This document shows positions 40,906-49,223 of a stretch of 64,000 bases of DNA, one piece after another. The notes under the pieces were generated by a model. That model was not told the origin of the DNA. It ran no database searches and saw only the letters and a list, made by a program, of their open reading frames with translations. Source of the stretch: a virus; the IMG/VR virus record IMGVR_UViG_3300040801_002079, positions 31,837 through 95,836 of that record; one strand, written 5' to 3'. A program made the position numbers and the translations under genes. Each line of letters begins with the position of its first letter. The stretch's first letter is position 1.

Positions 40906-41282
40906 GCATGACCCTCTGCAAACCACGGGCTGGTCATTTCATCAAAACGACCATGACGGGCATGATTCTCATACTCGGCTTCAATACCCAGACGGGATTC
41001 AAGAGAGTGAGAGAAGAAGTCATGGAAGTACCAGTGATCTTCGTTGATGGAACCAACTTCCTCAACCCGCTGGGCAAGACGCTTTGCGGCTTCCAGACCG
41101 TCCTTCGACCAACGCATCGCAGAACCGGAGTCCCTGAAGGAAACATTGTGAACCAGAGTGCGACCATCTTCCAGATCGGCGCAGACAAACAGGATGGTGT
41201 CGAAGTACTGGGTATCTTCGATGAACTCACCCTCTACGACCCAATCGCTGATGTAAACATTGATGACCTTGATCCGTGACAT
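40902..41282 (-). CDS. hypothetical protein, 126 aa
   Basis: Alpha/beta protein behind a CCACGGAG leader and TATAAT. Function unknown. Confidence 0.65.
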   Translation of the reverse strand: MSRIKVINVYISDWVVEGEFIEDTQYFDTILFVCADLEDGRTLVHNVSFRDSGSAMRWSKDGLEAAKRLAQRVEEVGSINEDHWYFHDFFSHSLESRLGIEAEYENHARHGRFDEMTSPWFAEGHA

Positions 41283-41342
41283 TTGTTTGCTCCGTGGGTG
41301 TTTCCGATTTATGAGTCTATTATAACACAACCACCGGTAGTG

Positions 41343-41594
41343 TCAAGGGAGTTTCCCAAGATTTTCTGTGATATAATCCCACTTCATCTTCTCTGCAATT
41401 TCCCTCAACCAGAAGTGGGGGGCTTTACCATCAAGAGCATTGTTCATGTGATCAATCATCTCAGCGGCAATCCATCCAATATGCTCTTCGGGGGGATACT
41501 CACCTTTTTCACCCTCTTCCCGTGCTAACTCACGAAGTGAATCCATTACAAATTCCGGAGTCAGAAATTCATCGTTTCCTGTGAAGATTTTCAT
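41343..41594 (-). CDS. hypothetical acidic protein, 83 aa
   Basis: Helical protein, last of a two-gene transcript with 41599. Confidence 0.65.
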   Translation of the reverse strand: MKIFTGNDEFLTPEFVMDSLRELAREEGEKGEYPPEEHIGWIAAEMIDHMNNALDGKAPHFWLREIAEKMKWDYITENLGKLP

Positions 41595-41598
41595 CAGA

Positions 41599-41856
41599 TC
41601 AGTACTCCAGTTCAGGAATGTAACCAACGTGGGCTTCCAACTCAGCATAGACCTTCATGTAGTAGCTGTACTTACGCTGGGCTTCAGCATTGCTGATTTC
41701 ACCGTCACAGTGCAGGTTCTCGGGGCTGAGGTCACCCTCAAGGTTGTACACGATCTTTTCCGCGTCATCACGGGAAAGGGGGAACGTCATCAGGGGACGC
41801 TTCGACAGTTCATTCCAGAAGTTCAGGCGTTCAACGTAGTTCTTCAGGTTCTGCAT
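41599..41856 (-). CDS. hypothetical protein, 85 aa
   Basis: Helical protein behind a CCACGGAGAAAG leader and an extended -10 TATAAT. Confidence 0.65.
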   Translation of the reverse strand: MQNLKNYVERLNFWNELSKRPLMTFPLSRDDAEKIVYNLEGDLSPENLHCDGEISNAEAQRKYSYYMKVYAELEAHVGYIPELEY

Positions 41857-41894
41857 TGACTTTCTCCGTGGTTGATGGAATCATTATACCACAG

Positions 41895-42086
41895 TCATTC
41901 GTCAAAGTAAAACAATGCTCCTGCATAACCATCATCTTCTTCATTTGTGAATGGGCCTGCGCCCAGCACATGAGTGTGTGGCTTTTGTTTGGAACTGTGC
42001 TCGGTATACACAACAAGTTCCCCATCAGCATTGACACCCATTTCAATATCCCACTCACCCAGCGTCATTTTGATAACTTCCGGCAT
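41895..42086 (-). CDS. hypothetical protein, 63 aa
   Basis: Beta-rich acidic protein (GEWDIEMGVNADGELVVYTE). One-base overlap with the upstream gene. Confidence 0.65.
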   Translation of the reverse strand: MPEVIKMTLGEWDIEMGVNADGELVVYTEHSSKQKPHTHVLGAGPFTNEEDDGYAGALFYFDE

Positions 42087-42304
42087 CAGTCTACTCCGTA
42101 TGCTTCCTTACATGGCAATACATCAGAAGTGGTTTCTCGTTGACCGTTAAAGGGATTATAAAAGTGGTCAATTGAATCAAGAAATGAAGAATCTACCCCC
42201 ATTATACCACCAGATTCATTATCTTTCCATAATTCCAGTTCAACCAGACCCCCGCTTGTGGGGTCTATGACTTCAACCGTTGTTATAAATGTATAAGGTT
42301 TCAT
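42086..42304 (-). CDS. hypothetical protein, 72 aa
   Basis: Beta-rich acidic protein with pattern DHFYNPFNG, compare DNLYNPEI in the next gene: the two may be diverged copies. Confidence 0.65.
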   Translation of the reverse strand: MKPYTFITTVEVIDPTSGGLVELELWKDNESGGIMGVDSSFLDSIDHFYNPFNGQRETTSDVLPCKEAYGVD

Positions 42305-42323
42305 CCTGTTCCATGTCCTTCAA

Positions 42324-42626
42324 TCATGCTGTTGCACCCTTTACTTCGGGGGTGAACAATGCGTCACGATCCCACATCAGTTTGAGTTCTTCAACTTCAC
42401 TCAGAAACTGATCCCACATCCATCCATCAATCTCAATGATTTCAGGGTTATACAGATTGTCAATGTTAACAAACTGGGCATCACCCAAATCACTATCCTC
42501 ACTACGGAGATACGTCTTACCGTTCTTCGCTTCAAGGATCATGTTCCAGTATCCATTTTCATACACCCCTATGGATACCACACCAAGACACCCGATATTC
42601 AGGGTCTTTTCCCTATGGTCAATCAT
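42324..42626 (-). CDS. hypothetical protein, 100 aa
   Basis: Beta-rich N-terminal part and helical acidic end. Same operon as 42639. Confidence 0.65.
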   Translation of the reverse strand: MIDHREKTLNIGCLGVVSIGVYENGYWNMILEAKNGKTYLRSEDSDLGDAQFVNIDNLYNPEIIEIDGWMWDQFLSEVEELKLMWDRDALFTPEVKGATA

Positions 42627-42638
42627 TAAATTTCCCCT

Positions 42639-42839
42639 TTAAACACTCAATTCCTCTGCGGCTTTCAGTTCTTCGACAACACACCGTGCATCTTCAAACG
42701 AGATGTACCTGTCGTTCTTGTCATCGTAAATGAATTCCTCGTCATCTGCATCAAGGAGTTCACTCTTGATAGATTCCAAGCAATTCAGCACCGTTTCCAG
42801 CACATCAGCTTCCGATGAATATTGTGACATTCTTTTCAT
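42639..42839 (-). CDS. hypothetical acidic protein, 66 aa
   Basis: Contains a short strand pair DEEFIYDDKNDRYISFEDA. First gene behind a CCACGGAG leader and TATAAT. Confidence 0.65.
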   Translation of the reverse strand: MKRMSQYSSEADVLETVLNCLESIKSELLDADDEEFIYDDKNDRYISFEDARCVVEELKAAEELSV

Positions 42840-42871
42840 TTGCTTTCTCCGTGGTCAATGCGTATATTATA

Positions 42872-43027
42872 TCACAAATGCATACCCAGTACAACAGCAG
42901 AACTTACTGCAAGCACACTGGACATGGTGCGAAAGAGTTTCGGTGAACCCTCAATAGAGGGCACAAAGATGGAAAAGAACATTCCAAACAACATTGAACC
43001 CAACAGCATCCATTCAAGAGTATTCAT
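42872..43027 (-). CDS. two-helix membrane protein, 51 aa
   Basis: Hydrophobic helices at about residues 6-21 and 36-49. ATGA overlap with the upstream gene. Confidence 0.6.
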   Translation of the reverse strand: MNTLEWMLLGSMLFGMFFSIFVPSIEGSPKLFRTMSSVLAVSSAVVLGMHL

Positions 43028-43242
43028 AGCATTGTTGTCCTTCTGTTTGATTTCGGAAAGAATACCAGTTCTGTGACAGGAAAGCAAATTTCATCTTTCC
43101 AATCGGGCTTTACACCGTTAATAATGACAGAACGGTTCTGCAACCAGCGGCGTTTTTCACTGTTGGAAGCTACAACTGCTTGGTTCCCATTGAATTGCAT
43201 GGGAACATGGGGCAGGGAACATAAGAACTTCCAAGCTTGCAT
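43024..43242 (-). CDS. hypothetical basic protein, 72 aa
   Basis: Behind a leader nearly identical to that of the 46904 DNA glycosylase gene (TATAATAAACAAAACC then ACGGAG). Confidence 0.65.
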   Translation of the reverse strand: MQAWKFLCSLPHVPMQFNGNQAVVASNSEKRRWLQNRSVIINGVKPDWKDEICFPVTELVFFPKSNRRTTML

Positions 43243-43279
43243 GACTATCTCCGTGGTTTTGTTTATTATACCACGAAGA

Positions 43280-43654
43280 TTAATTCATATCAACTCGTTC
43301 AACACTCAGAGTGTCTTGTTCAAAATCTTCAGGCATACCGTCATTGAGAACACTGAAAATCTGATGTGCTTCTTCAACAGCTTCATCTTCCGTTTGAGCA
43401 TTCACTTCGTATGTCTTGGTTACTATTGCTTGGATTGTTACCCTGTAGACATTTTCCATGCTGAAGTTCAATCCACGGTTCACCCAGAGCACGGGGAAAT
43501 CGGGATCAGCGTTAACAGACTGTTCTTCTGCATGTTCAGCATCTTCTGCTTCACAGATGAAATAATCCCACTCACCTTCGTCCTCACGAATGACTACAAA
43601 GGTTTTGAGTCCCTGATCCAAATGTTGATCGGCAATATAATTAATCATTATCAT
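43280..43654 (-). CDS. hypothetical acidic protein, 124 aa
   Basis: Repeating alpha/beta units with two E/A-rich helices (EAEDAEHAEEQS, EDEAVEEAHQIF), each after a strand: same fold type as many small proteins here. Overlaps the upstream gene. Confidence 0.65.
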   Translation of the reverse strand: MIMINYIADQHLDQGLKTFVVIREDEGEWDYFICEAEDAEHAEEQSVNADPDFPVLWVNRGLNFSMENVYRVTIQAIVTKTYEVNAQTEDEAVEEAHQIFSVLNDGMPEDFEQDTLSVERVDMN

Positions 43655-43937
43655 CCTCCAGTGCTGCGAGTAGATTGTTCAGAACAGGTTTCGGAACGGC
43701 ATATCCGTGTGTGTCGCAAATGCTCTGCAATCCACCCTGCAATGTAGCCAGCTTCGCTTCCAGTTCGTCATTCTTCTTCGCTAACTGGTCGCATTCACCT
43801 TGATAAAACTCTTGCCAGTAGACTTCTGCTTTTTCTAGTTCAGCGATGCGGTCTGCATCCTCTTTACGAATCCCGCAAAGCCGACACCGTGGAGCACTCC
43901 ATGCTCCTCGTACCCAATCGTGATTGCATTCACTCAT
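43641..43937 (-). CDS. zinc-knuckle plus coiled-coil protein, 98 aa
   Basis: CNHDWVRGAWSAPRCRLCGIRK at the N-terminus (C...C..C) and a central coiled coil. Start 43937 overlaps the upstream stop. Confidence 0.65.
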   Translation of the reverse strand: MSECNHDWVRGAWSAPRCRLCGIRKEDADRIAELEKAEVYWQEFYQGECDQLAKKNDELEAKLATLQGGLQSICDTHGYAVPKPVLNNLLAALEDDND

Positions 43938-44023
43938 TCCTGCTTCTCCTTTATGCACCGCTTTCTCCATTCGTATGAATCCAGTTCGTACTGCGTGTAC
44001 TTCTGGTTGTATCGGTTACACAT
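43934..44023 (-). CDS. short basic protein, 29 aa
   Basis: Tiny frame linking the RNA ligase gene (8-base overlap) and the next gene (ATGA). Tyr/Lys-rich. May serve coupling rather than encode an active peptide. Confidence 0.5.
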   Translation of the reverse strand: MCNRYNQKYTQYELDSYEWRKRCIKEKQE

Positions 44024-45116
44024 CGTCATTATCCTCCACAAACTGCTTGAAGTTCTTTACGAGCATTTCCTCGTAATCGACAGTACCACCGGTAAACAAA
44101 CGCATGGCACAATTGAATTCCATTCGGTTCAAGTCATTCTGTCCCTTGATTGCATAGGACTTGCGATCTAAATGCTTGTTTTCCTTATGGAAGCTTTCAA
44201 CAGAGTGTACCATAGAATTCAATGCATGTCCAGCAATTCGCTCCATTTCCTCAATTCGATTCAGAGTGTATGCATCATCATGGAACAATGAACGCAGATC
44301 ATCGGTAGCACCACGAACAGCAACCTCAAACAATCGACGGTTCGACTGGATTGAATCCTTTGCACGATGTAGACTAAAGTATTCCTCGGTCTTGATCTTG
44401 ATACGTTGACCACTTCCCAGACCCATAATGAACCCTTCAATACCCTTCATGGTGGGAATTTCGGCAGCAAATGACACAGAATCATCTACCATATGGGTAT
44501 GATCCTCCACCATGTACTCATGTCCGAAGATTTCATAGAGAAGATCATAGTCCCAATAACTCAAGTCGGAGTTATTACGGACAGCAAGCACACGCAGTTC
44601 ACACTCCTGATAAGGGAGCACGATACGATTCTTTGGAGAAGTATACTCCATGATGACAGTAGAATCTTCAGATGCAACACGCTGCACCATGTCACGGAAG
44701 TATTCATCCTTGTTAAGAAGGTTGGTTGCTTCCAATGCTTGATCGGATGCGATAGCAGTCTTGGACTTCAGGCACAGCATGTCCTCATGAAAGAAGGTGC
44801 TGATTAAAGAACCATCACGCTTTTCATGAACAAACCGGACATCGGATAAGTCCAAGTTCATGGTCATTGGATTCTCGTTCAAGTTAAAGAACTTCTCTAA
44901 CGGTGCTGAAACAAGTTCAACGTCGGCACCGTCAACACGAAACATGTGACCACGACACTCAAGGGCATCTGGCTCAAGGAAATCAGTGTAAGATGCTAAC
45001 CGGTAAGTGAACACACGATAAAGCACTCCGTTGATGTTGTGGTCAACGAAATAGAATGCTTCATTGACATCAACCAATCGCATTAGGTTGTTATAAAGTT
45101 CTTGTACTCGGTTCAT
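44016..45116 (-). CDS. rnlA: T4 RnlA-type RNA ligase 1
   Basis: ATP-dependent RNA ligase that seals 5'-phosphate and 3'-hydroxyl RNA ends; in T4 it repairs tRNA cut by host anticodon nucleases. Visible motifs: the adenylated Lys in HEKRDGSLIS (motif I KxDGS, about residue 96), RCRGHMFR-like ECRGHMFR upstream (about 54-61), FFNLNENP (about 73-80), VIMEYTSPKNRIVLPY (motif III region), and KGIEGFIM with KIKTEEY (motifs IV and V, about 238-260). 366 aa, close to T4 Rnl1. Start 45116 is the first ATG after the upstream stop. Confidence 0.9.
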   Translation of the reverse strand: MNRVQELYNNLMRLVDVNEAFYFVDHNINGVLYRVFTYRLASYTDFLEPDALECRGHMFRVDGADVELVSAPLEKFFNLNENPMTMNLDLSDVRFVHEKRDGSLISTFFHEDMLCLKSKTAIASDQALEATNLLNKDEYFRDMVQRVASEDSTVIMEYTSPKNRIVLPYQECELRVLAVRNNSDLSYWDYDLLYEIFGHEYMVEDHTHMVDDSVSFAAEIPTMKGIEGFIMGLGSGQRIKIKTEEYFSLHRAKDSIQSNRRLFEVAVRGATDDLRSLFHDDAYTLNRIEEMERIAGHALNSMVHSVESFHKENKHLDRKSYAIKGQNDLNRMEFNCAMRLFTGGTVDYEEMLVKNFKQFVEDNDDV

Positions 45117-45118
45117 TG

Positions 45119-45295
45119 TTATACGTCTTTTATCTGATGCTTCCCACAACGTTCACACGTTCTCTCATGTGCTAGCACTTTATCAATCACCACTTTCTCC
45201 GGTTCACCACACCATGCATAATGTATGGTCTTTTTGAACAACTGGGGGGCAGAAAACTTTCCCCACTTGTGGATTCCAAATGTACAAAGGTTCAT
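45119..45295 (-). CDS. DUF1660-like zinc protein, 58 aa
   Basis: Starts NLCTFGIHKW and ends with RTCERCGKHQ, the usual pattern of small phage zinc proteins of the DUF1660 type. Two bases before the RNA ligase gene and behind a TATAAT promoter with a short leader. Confidence 0.65.
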   Translation of the reverse strand: MNLCTFGIHKWGKFSAPQLFKKTIHYAWCGEPEKVVIDKVLAHERTCERCGKHQIKDV

Positions 45296-45340
45296 GATAG
45301 TATCCGTGTCCGTGTTAAGTAAGGCTATTATAACACAATA

Positions 45341-45657
45341 GAAAAGAAAAGTCCACCCTAGCTACCTTCAGGTGGACAATCATTTTTACGGTAGCAAACC
45401 GGTTCCCGCCGGATGCGATGGGAATTTCAAGTAGGTAGTCCCACCGTTCACCTTTCTCTTTCGGCCTTGAGGGTTCACGTTCATCCGTCGATTACTGGTA
45501 CTTCCCCTCAGACCTTACTCTTCACATTTACAAGTCGGGAAACCATGCTAGCAAGGGTGATGTAGCGTCCTACATCCTTTTTTCCGATCCTCTGAGTCTA
45601 GCTGACCGTTACGTACACATCGTTTCGTTTGTCTATTAGTTCCTTTGGTTCTCTTGA
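45341..45657 (-). ncRNA. candidate non-coding RNA, about 317 nt, with promoter and terminator
   Basis: Promoter TTGCAA-17-TATACT (45664-45692) gives a start near 45657. The end is GTCCACC/GGTGGAC (45351-45377) followed on the minus strand by TTTTCTTTT. Inner stems include perfect GATGTAG/CTACATC with a tetraloop (45559-45576) and TGAGGG/CCCTCA (45468-45510). No open frame with ribosome site. It does not match tmRNA, RNase P or 6S by eye. Confidence 0.65.
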
Positions 45658-45669
45658 GTATTTAGTATA

Positions 45670-45834
45670 TCATCCCGCTTTAAACTTTGCAAGTTCTTCT
45701 CGCAGTTCTCCGAGCACTTCGTGGACATATTCCTGATCTTCCTTGGATTCACACCGGTACTCGAAGTAATCATCAATCTTGTTCATCGCGGCGATGTACA
45801 GATTCAGGTAGATTGCAGTCAGGTCATCACTCAT
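45670..45834 (-). CDS. hypothetical acidic protein, 54 aa
   Basis: Helical; the stop codon touches the -10 of the downstream RNA gene. Four-base overlap with 45831. Confidence 0.65.
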   Translation of the reverse strand: MSDDLTAIYLNLYIAAMNKIDDYFEYRCESKEDQEYVHEVLGELREELAKFKAG

Positions 45835-46031
45835 GATTCACTCTCCCTCAATCCCCACTCATCGGCAACATCAAGCAGTTCTTTACTTTCTTTGGTCTTA
45901 TGTTCGCACTTGCGATATCCACATGCAATCCAATATTTTTCATTCTTTTCGTTTTGGAAAATCATACCATTGTAATGACCGCAATCAGGGCAAGCGTCCA
46001 GATCAGAAATCGTGATACCCAGTTCACCCAT
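45831..46031 (-). CDS. zinc-binding protein, 66 aa
   Basis: CPDCGHYNG and CGYRKCEHK form a probable zinc ribbon. CCACGGAG leader with TATAAT upstream. Confidence 0.65.
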   Translation of the reverse strand: MGELGITISDLDACPDCGHYNGMIFQNEKNEKYWIACGYRKCEHKTKESKELLDVADEWGLRESES

Positions 46032-46074
46032 TTGACTTCTCCGTGGTTGGTACAACCATTATACCCTAAAGAGT

Positions 46075-46284
46075 TTAGAATGTCAATATCCAAGACCAGC
46101 ACAACAGTGCAACAATGAATGGTTTTAACATGGGAAATACTGTGCGCACACCGCGTAAAGTATCCATGTCCCTTTCAAATTGGGTATAGGTTACTGCACC
46201 ATAAAGTCGCAAGGAAAGTAATGCGGTTGAACCCAAACCCAAAACCCATGCAATAATTGTAATGAATGTGATAAGTTTTTCCAT
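46075..46284 (-). CDS. two-helix membrane protein, 69 aa
   Basis: Hydrophobic helices at about residues 3-26 and 51-68. CCACGGAG leader. Confidence 0.65.
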   Translation of the reverse strand: MEKLITFITIIAWVLGLGSTALLSLRLYGAVTYTQFERDMDTLRGVRTVFPMLKPFIVALLCWSWILTF

Positions 46285-46325
46285 TTAACTTCTCCGTGGG
46301 TAATAGATGCATTATAACACAATGC

Positions 46326-46904
46326 TCAAACGGATGCAATTCCTTTATTCAATGATGACCAGATTTCCAAGTCCATTTCGGCAGGAGTTTTACCCATTTT
46401 CTCACAAAATTCGAGGAATTTCTTCTCTAATTCCCGGTATTTCCCACCATTTGGGGTAACTTTGGGGACATTTTCATCCAAATTGACACTCAACCACTTC
46501 AGAATGTGGGTATCAAGCACTGCAAACTGTTGATTTGGTCGTGAATGAGTCAGAAAAAAACGTGCAGTCTTCGGACCAACACCAAAAACGGATTCCAAAT
46601 CCTCAACCGTGCAATTACGCAGATCAAGTTTCAGGCTTTCAACGAAGCAACGGTGTACACGTTTGTACTGACCCAGCTTTTCTGCTTTGATGTCTTCGTC
46701 CAGATACTTGTGTTGACGCAAATCTATGTAACGAAAAGGTGAAATTCCCACCGAAGCGGCAGGTTTCAGGAAATTTGCAAGCTTTTTGGCTTGAACTTGT
46801 GAGTTTTTACCCGCAACCAGTACACAAAACAACCAAAATGCTTCAAGGTCTTCGTCTGAGCGGTTAAAATCAGTGATGTTATGTGGATCAATGAGATAAC
46901 GCAT
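46326..46904 (-). CDS. HhH-GPD DNA glycosylase (8-oxoguanine/EndoIII-like)
   Basis: Base-excision repair enzyme. The helix-hairpin-helix is VEDLESVFGVGPKTARFFL (about residues 100-118) with the catalytic-type Lys in GVGPKTAR, and the GPD Asp lies in VLDTHILKWL (about residue 131). No C-terminal Fe-S Cys cluster, so nearer to the OGG/AGOG branch than to Nth. 192 aa, complete. Leader nearly identical to that of the 43242 gene. Confidence 0.8.
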   Translation of the reverse strand: MRYLIDPHNITDFNRSDEDLEAFWLFCVLVAGKNSQVQAKKLANFLKPAASVGISPFRYIDLRQHKYLDEDIKAEKLGQYKRVHRCFVESLKLDLRNCTVEDLESVFGVGPKTARFFLTHSRPNQQFAVLDTHILKWLSVNLDENVPKVTPNGGKYRELEKKFLEFCEKMGKTPAEMDLEIWSSLNKGIASV

Positions 46905-46927
46905 AACTTACTCCGTGGTTTTGTTTA

Positions 46928-47233
46928 TTATACCACAGACTGTTTAGCAAATCCAGCATCAATCCGCATTTGAATTAGGTCTTTTCCTTCATCTGGATGA
47001 CAGCAATAGCGAATAAGCGGAATGTTAGGCGGGACTCCCATTTCCTTTTCTGCTTCAGCAATTTCATTGTCCCATGATCCGTTATAGATCATACCGAGAC
47101 GTTCCAACCGGTCACATTCAGGGCACCACCGGTAATATCCTTTACCACAATAATCATCAGATATCACATATTTCCATGGATGATCATGGAAACGTTTTAA
47201 CAATTTACCCTTTCGTTTTATATGGGGTTTCAT
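46928..47233 (-). CDS. zinc-containing hypothetical protein, 101 aa
   Basis: Basic start and CPECDRLERLG, with further Cys-Cys near the end. ATGA overlap with the upstream gene. Confidence 0.65.
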   Translation of the reverse strand: MKPHIKRKGKLLKRFHDHPWKYVISDDYCGKGYYRWCPECDRLERLGMIYNGSWDNEIAEAEKEMGVPPNIPLIRYCCHPDEGKDLIQMRIDAGFAKQSVV

Positions 47234-47373
47234 ACACGAAGTTCCTTCTTTGCGGCACGACGAGCAGCACGGTTAGCAACTGCATGACGTTCCTTTCCGG
47301 GGCGACCCCAAGAACCGGCAACGCGGCGACCATAGTGCTTTACGCAACGGGAATTGGTAACAGGTGCTTTCAT
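47230..47373 (-). CDS. small basic protein, 47 aa
   Basis: Arg/Ala/Lys-rich helix (NRAARRAAKKEL). Nucleic acid binding likely. Overlaps both neighbours. Confidence 0.65.
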   Translation of the reverse strand: MKAPVTNSRCVKHYGRRVAGSWGRPGKERHAVANRAARRAAKKELRV

Positions 47374-47594
47374 TTTTCCTTCTTCATCTTGTTATGAAAC
47401 AAAGCTTCGGCTTTACTGAGTTTTTCCAGAACATCAGTTAAACTATTTAAAACTTGGTGCGCTTCATCTAGTTCATTAACCGACCATAGTTTAGATGTCC
47501 TAAGGACATCCTTTATATCCAACACTGTAAGTTTAGCAGTGTACGACATATCCCGAAGGTGGGTCAGGAGTTCTTTATCAGTTGCTGTTCCCAT
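47370..47594 (-). CDS. hypothetical helical protein, 74 aa
   Basis: First gene of the 47594-46928 operon; promoter TTGACT-17-TATAAT near 47630-47660. Confidence 0.65.
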   Translation of the reverse strand: MGTATDKELLTHLRDMSYTAKLTVLDIKDVLRTSKLWSVNELDEAHQVLNSLTDVLEKLSKAEALFHNKMKKEK

Positions 47595-47678
47595 GATGAT
47601 CCGATCCGTGTTGACTTTTACTTCAATTGTGATAATTATATATGTAAGGGGAAGAAAAGTCAAGTCAAAGGAGACATT

Positions 47679-47822
47679 ATGACAAAAAAAGAAAAGGTGT
47701 TAACTAAACCCGTAAAGATTGGACACGGTATTCACCGTGCTAAGAAGACCAACCATAAAGATCACACTCGTGATTTGAAGCATGAACAGAAATGGATTGA
47801 AAGAAAGCTAGACAACAAGTAG
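47679..47822 (+). CDS. small basic protein, 47 aa
   Basis: One of few plus-strand genes in the right half. Lys/His-rich. Ribosome site AAAGGAG. Divergent from the 47594 operon. Confidence 0.65.
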   Translation: MTKKEKVLTKPVKIGHGIHRAKKTNHKDHTRDLKHEQKWIERKLDNK

Positions 47823-48004
47823 AAAAGGGGATACCGGCGTAATCCGATATCCCCTCTCCCTTTTACGTGTCGGCCCGGAGGTTTGATGGGAAGGATTTCC
47901 CCCTCCGTGACCGACCACCACGGATTTGCGTGGTTGCTTCAGTTTTAGTGCGAAGCAACCGAAGTCACTGATTCCAACAATCACAAAGGAGGTCTATCAC
48001 CTCG
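47823..48004 (-). ncRNA. candidate non-coding RNA, about 180 nt, with promoter and terminator
   Basis: Consensus promoter TTGACA-17-TATAAT at 48011-48039. The RNA contains GAGGT/ACCTC, a perfect nine-pair GGTTGCTTC/GAAGCAACC, CCACG/CGTGG, and ends in a strong hairpin GGGGATA-CGG/CCG-TATCCCC (47827-47854) followed on the minus strand by TTTTCT. No coding frame. The final hairpin also terminates the plus-strand 47679 gene. Confidence 0.65.
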
Positions 48005-48010
48005 AAACCT

Positions 48011-48039
48011 ATTATACTAAACGTACTCGTCGTTGTCAA
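48011..48039 (-). promoter_or_regulatory. consensus sigma70 promoter of the 47823 RNA
   Basis: TTGACA (48034-48039), 17 bases, TATAAT (48011-48016), overlapping the last codons of the 48017 gene. Confidence 0.8.
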
Positions 48040-48355
48040 GTGCTTCGTTAATTTCATCGTCAGTAATGAAGTCACCAGCCTCAATCTCAACAACTTCAGT
48101 TGATCCATCTTCCTTCACAACCACAACACTCTTGGGAATGAAATCCTCAGGAACATAGAAGTCATCCATCGGCAAATCAACATCGTCTATAATGCGACCA
48201 GCCTCTTCGTTCTCGCGTTTACACTCTTCGCATGTGGTTACGATCACATAAGTGCCAGTAACAGTGTCTAGGACGTTGTACGTGCTCTCATCACTGTTAT
48301 ACCATTCAGCCGGAATATCGTGTGGGCAACTTCCCACATAATGTGTCTGTTCCAT
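48017..48355 (-). CDS. hypothetical acidic protein, 112 aa
   Basis: Asp/Glu-rich with Cys residues near the N-terminus (GSCPHDIP, TTCEECK). No family recognised. Confidence 0.65.
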   Translation of the reverse strand: MEQTHYVGSCPHDIPAEWYNSDESTYNVLDTVTGTYVIVTTCEECKRENEEAGRIIDDVDLPMDDFYVPEDFIPKSVVVVKEDGSTEVVEIEAGDFITDDEINEALDNDEYV

Positions 48356-48410
48356 GTAAGTCTCCTATAAATATACTCAAGTAGTATAACACACAAGGGA
48401 AACTTACACA

Positions 48411-48677
48411 ATGGGTGAACACCAATTTCTAAAATTGCTTGCCAGAGTTATAAAACTGCACAAAGATGTCAGAATTTACAACACCGGTTATACCAGATTT
48501 GAATATGAACTTACCGAAGCAAATGGGACATTATTTCTAACGGTCCAGTTTCCAAGTCATAACAATAAAGTTACCGTATCGTATGAAACCAAACAATACG
48601 ATAACTTTCTTGAAAAACTGAATGAAGCAGAAGAATACCTTTACGACAAACAGCATTTAACCCGAAGATATTTTTAA
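48411..48677 (+). CDS. hypothetical protein, 88 aa
   Basis: Plus-strand gene, AT-richer than its neighbours, convergent with 48674 (4-base overlap). Composition resembles the left block, so it may have moved. Confidence 0.6.
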   Translation: MGEHQFLKLLARVIKLHKDVRIYNTGYTRFEYELTEANGTLFLTVQFPSHNNKVTVSYETKQYDNFLEKLNEAEEYLYDKQHLTRRYF

Positions 48678-48898
48678 ATCTTCTTCGGGAACCCACTCTC
48701 TGTCCACTCATCTGAAAACGTAACGTTTGCGTTATCGTCCCAGAGGGAAGTGTACATGTCTCGCAGGGTTTCCCTCACGCTTTCACGTTCCTCGTCATCA
48801 AGGAAGTCTTCAACACCGAGAGGAACCTCAATGTTATAACCGTAGATACCGACACCGGGATCACCGTGGCTAATAACGGATGCAGTGAGTTCAGTCAT
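48674..48898 (-). CDS. hypothetical acidic protein, 74 aa
   Basis: Behind TATAAT and a CCACGGAGAC leader. Helical centre (DDEERESVRETL). Confidence 0.65.
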   Translation of the reverse strand: MTELTASVISHGDPGVGIYGYNIEVPLGVEDFLDDEERESVRETLRDMYTSLWDDNANVTFSDEWTESGFPKKI

Positions 48899-48938
48899 GT
48901 TTGTGTCTCCGTGGTTGATGTGTGTATTATATCACACT

Positions 48939-49223
48939 TCAATCATCGGAGTCAAGTTGAATAAGGTTATTGTCTACCCAATGCATTGCTTCTTTCATTG
49001 TCATTCGGGATTCATTGCGAACATACTTGATAATGTCAACACGATCAAGACCATTATCACGCATATTCTGTGCTTCAGACTTCCATTCAGACTCTAAACC
49101 ACTTAGAATCTCAACGAAAAGATCAGGGCGACGAGTTGCAACCTCAACCCCGAACTGCTCCCAGTCAACCCCGGAAGCAGTTGCTTTGATGATTTGGGCA
49201 AAGGTGTCTTTACTGAGTTCCAT
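48939..49223 (-). CDS. hypothetical protein, 94 aa
   Basis: Helical; contains NGLDRVDIIKYVRNESRMTMKEAM, resembling a ribosomal L7/L12-like or UBA-type helical motif; uncertain. One-base overlap with upstream gene. Confidence 0.6.
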   Translation of the reverse strand: MELSKDTFAQIIKATASGVDWEQFGVEVATRRPDLFVEILSGLESEWKSEAQNMRDNGLDRVDIIKYVRNESRMTMKEAMHWVDNNLIQLDSDD

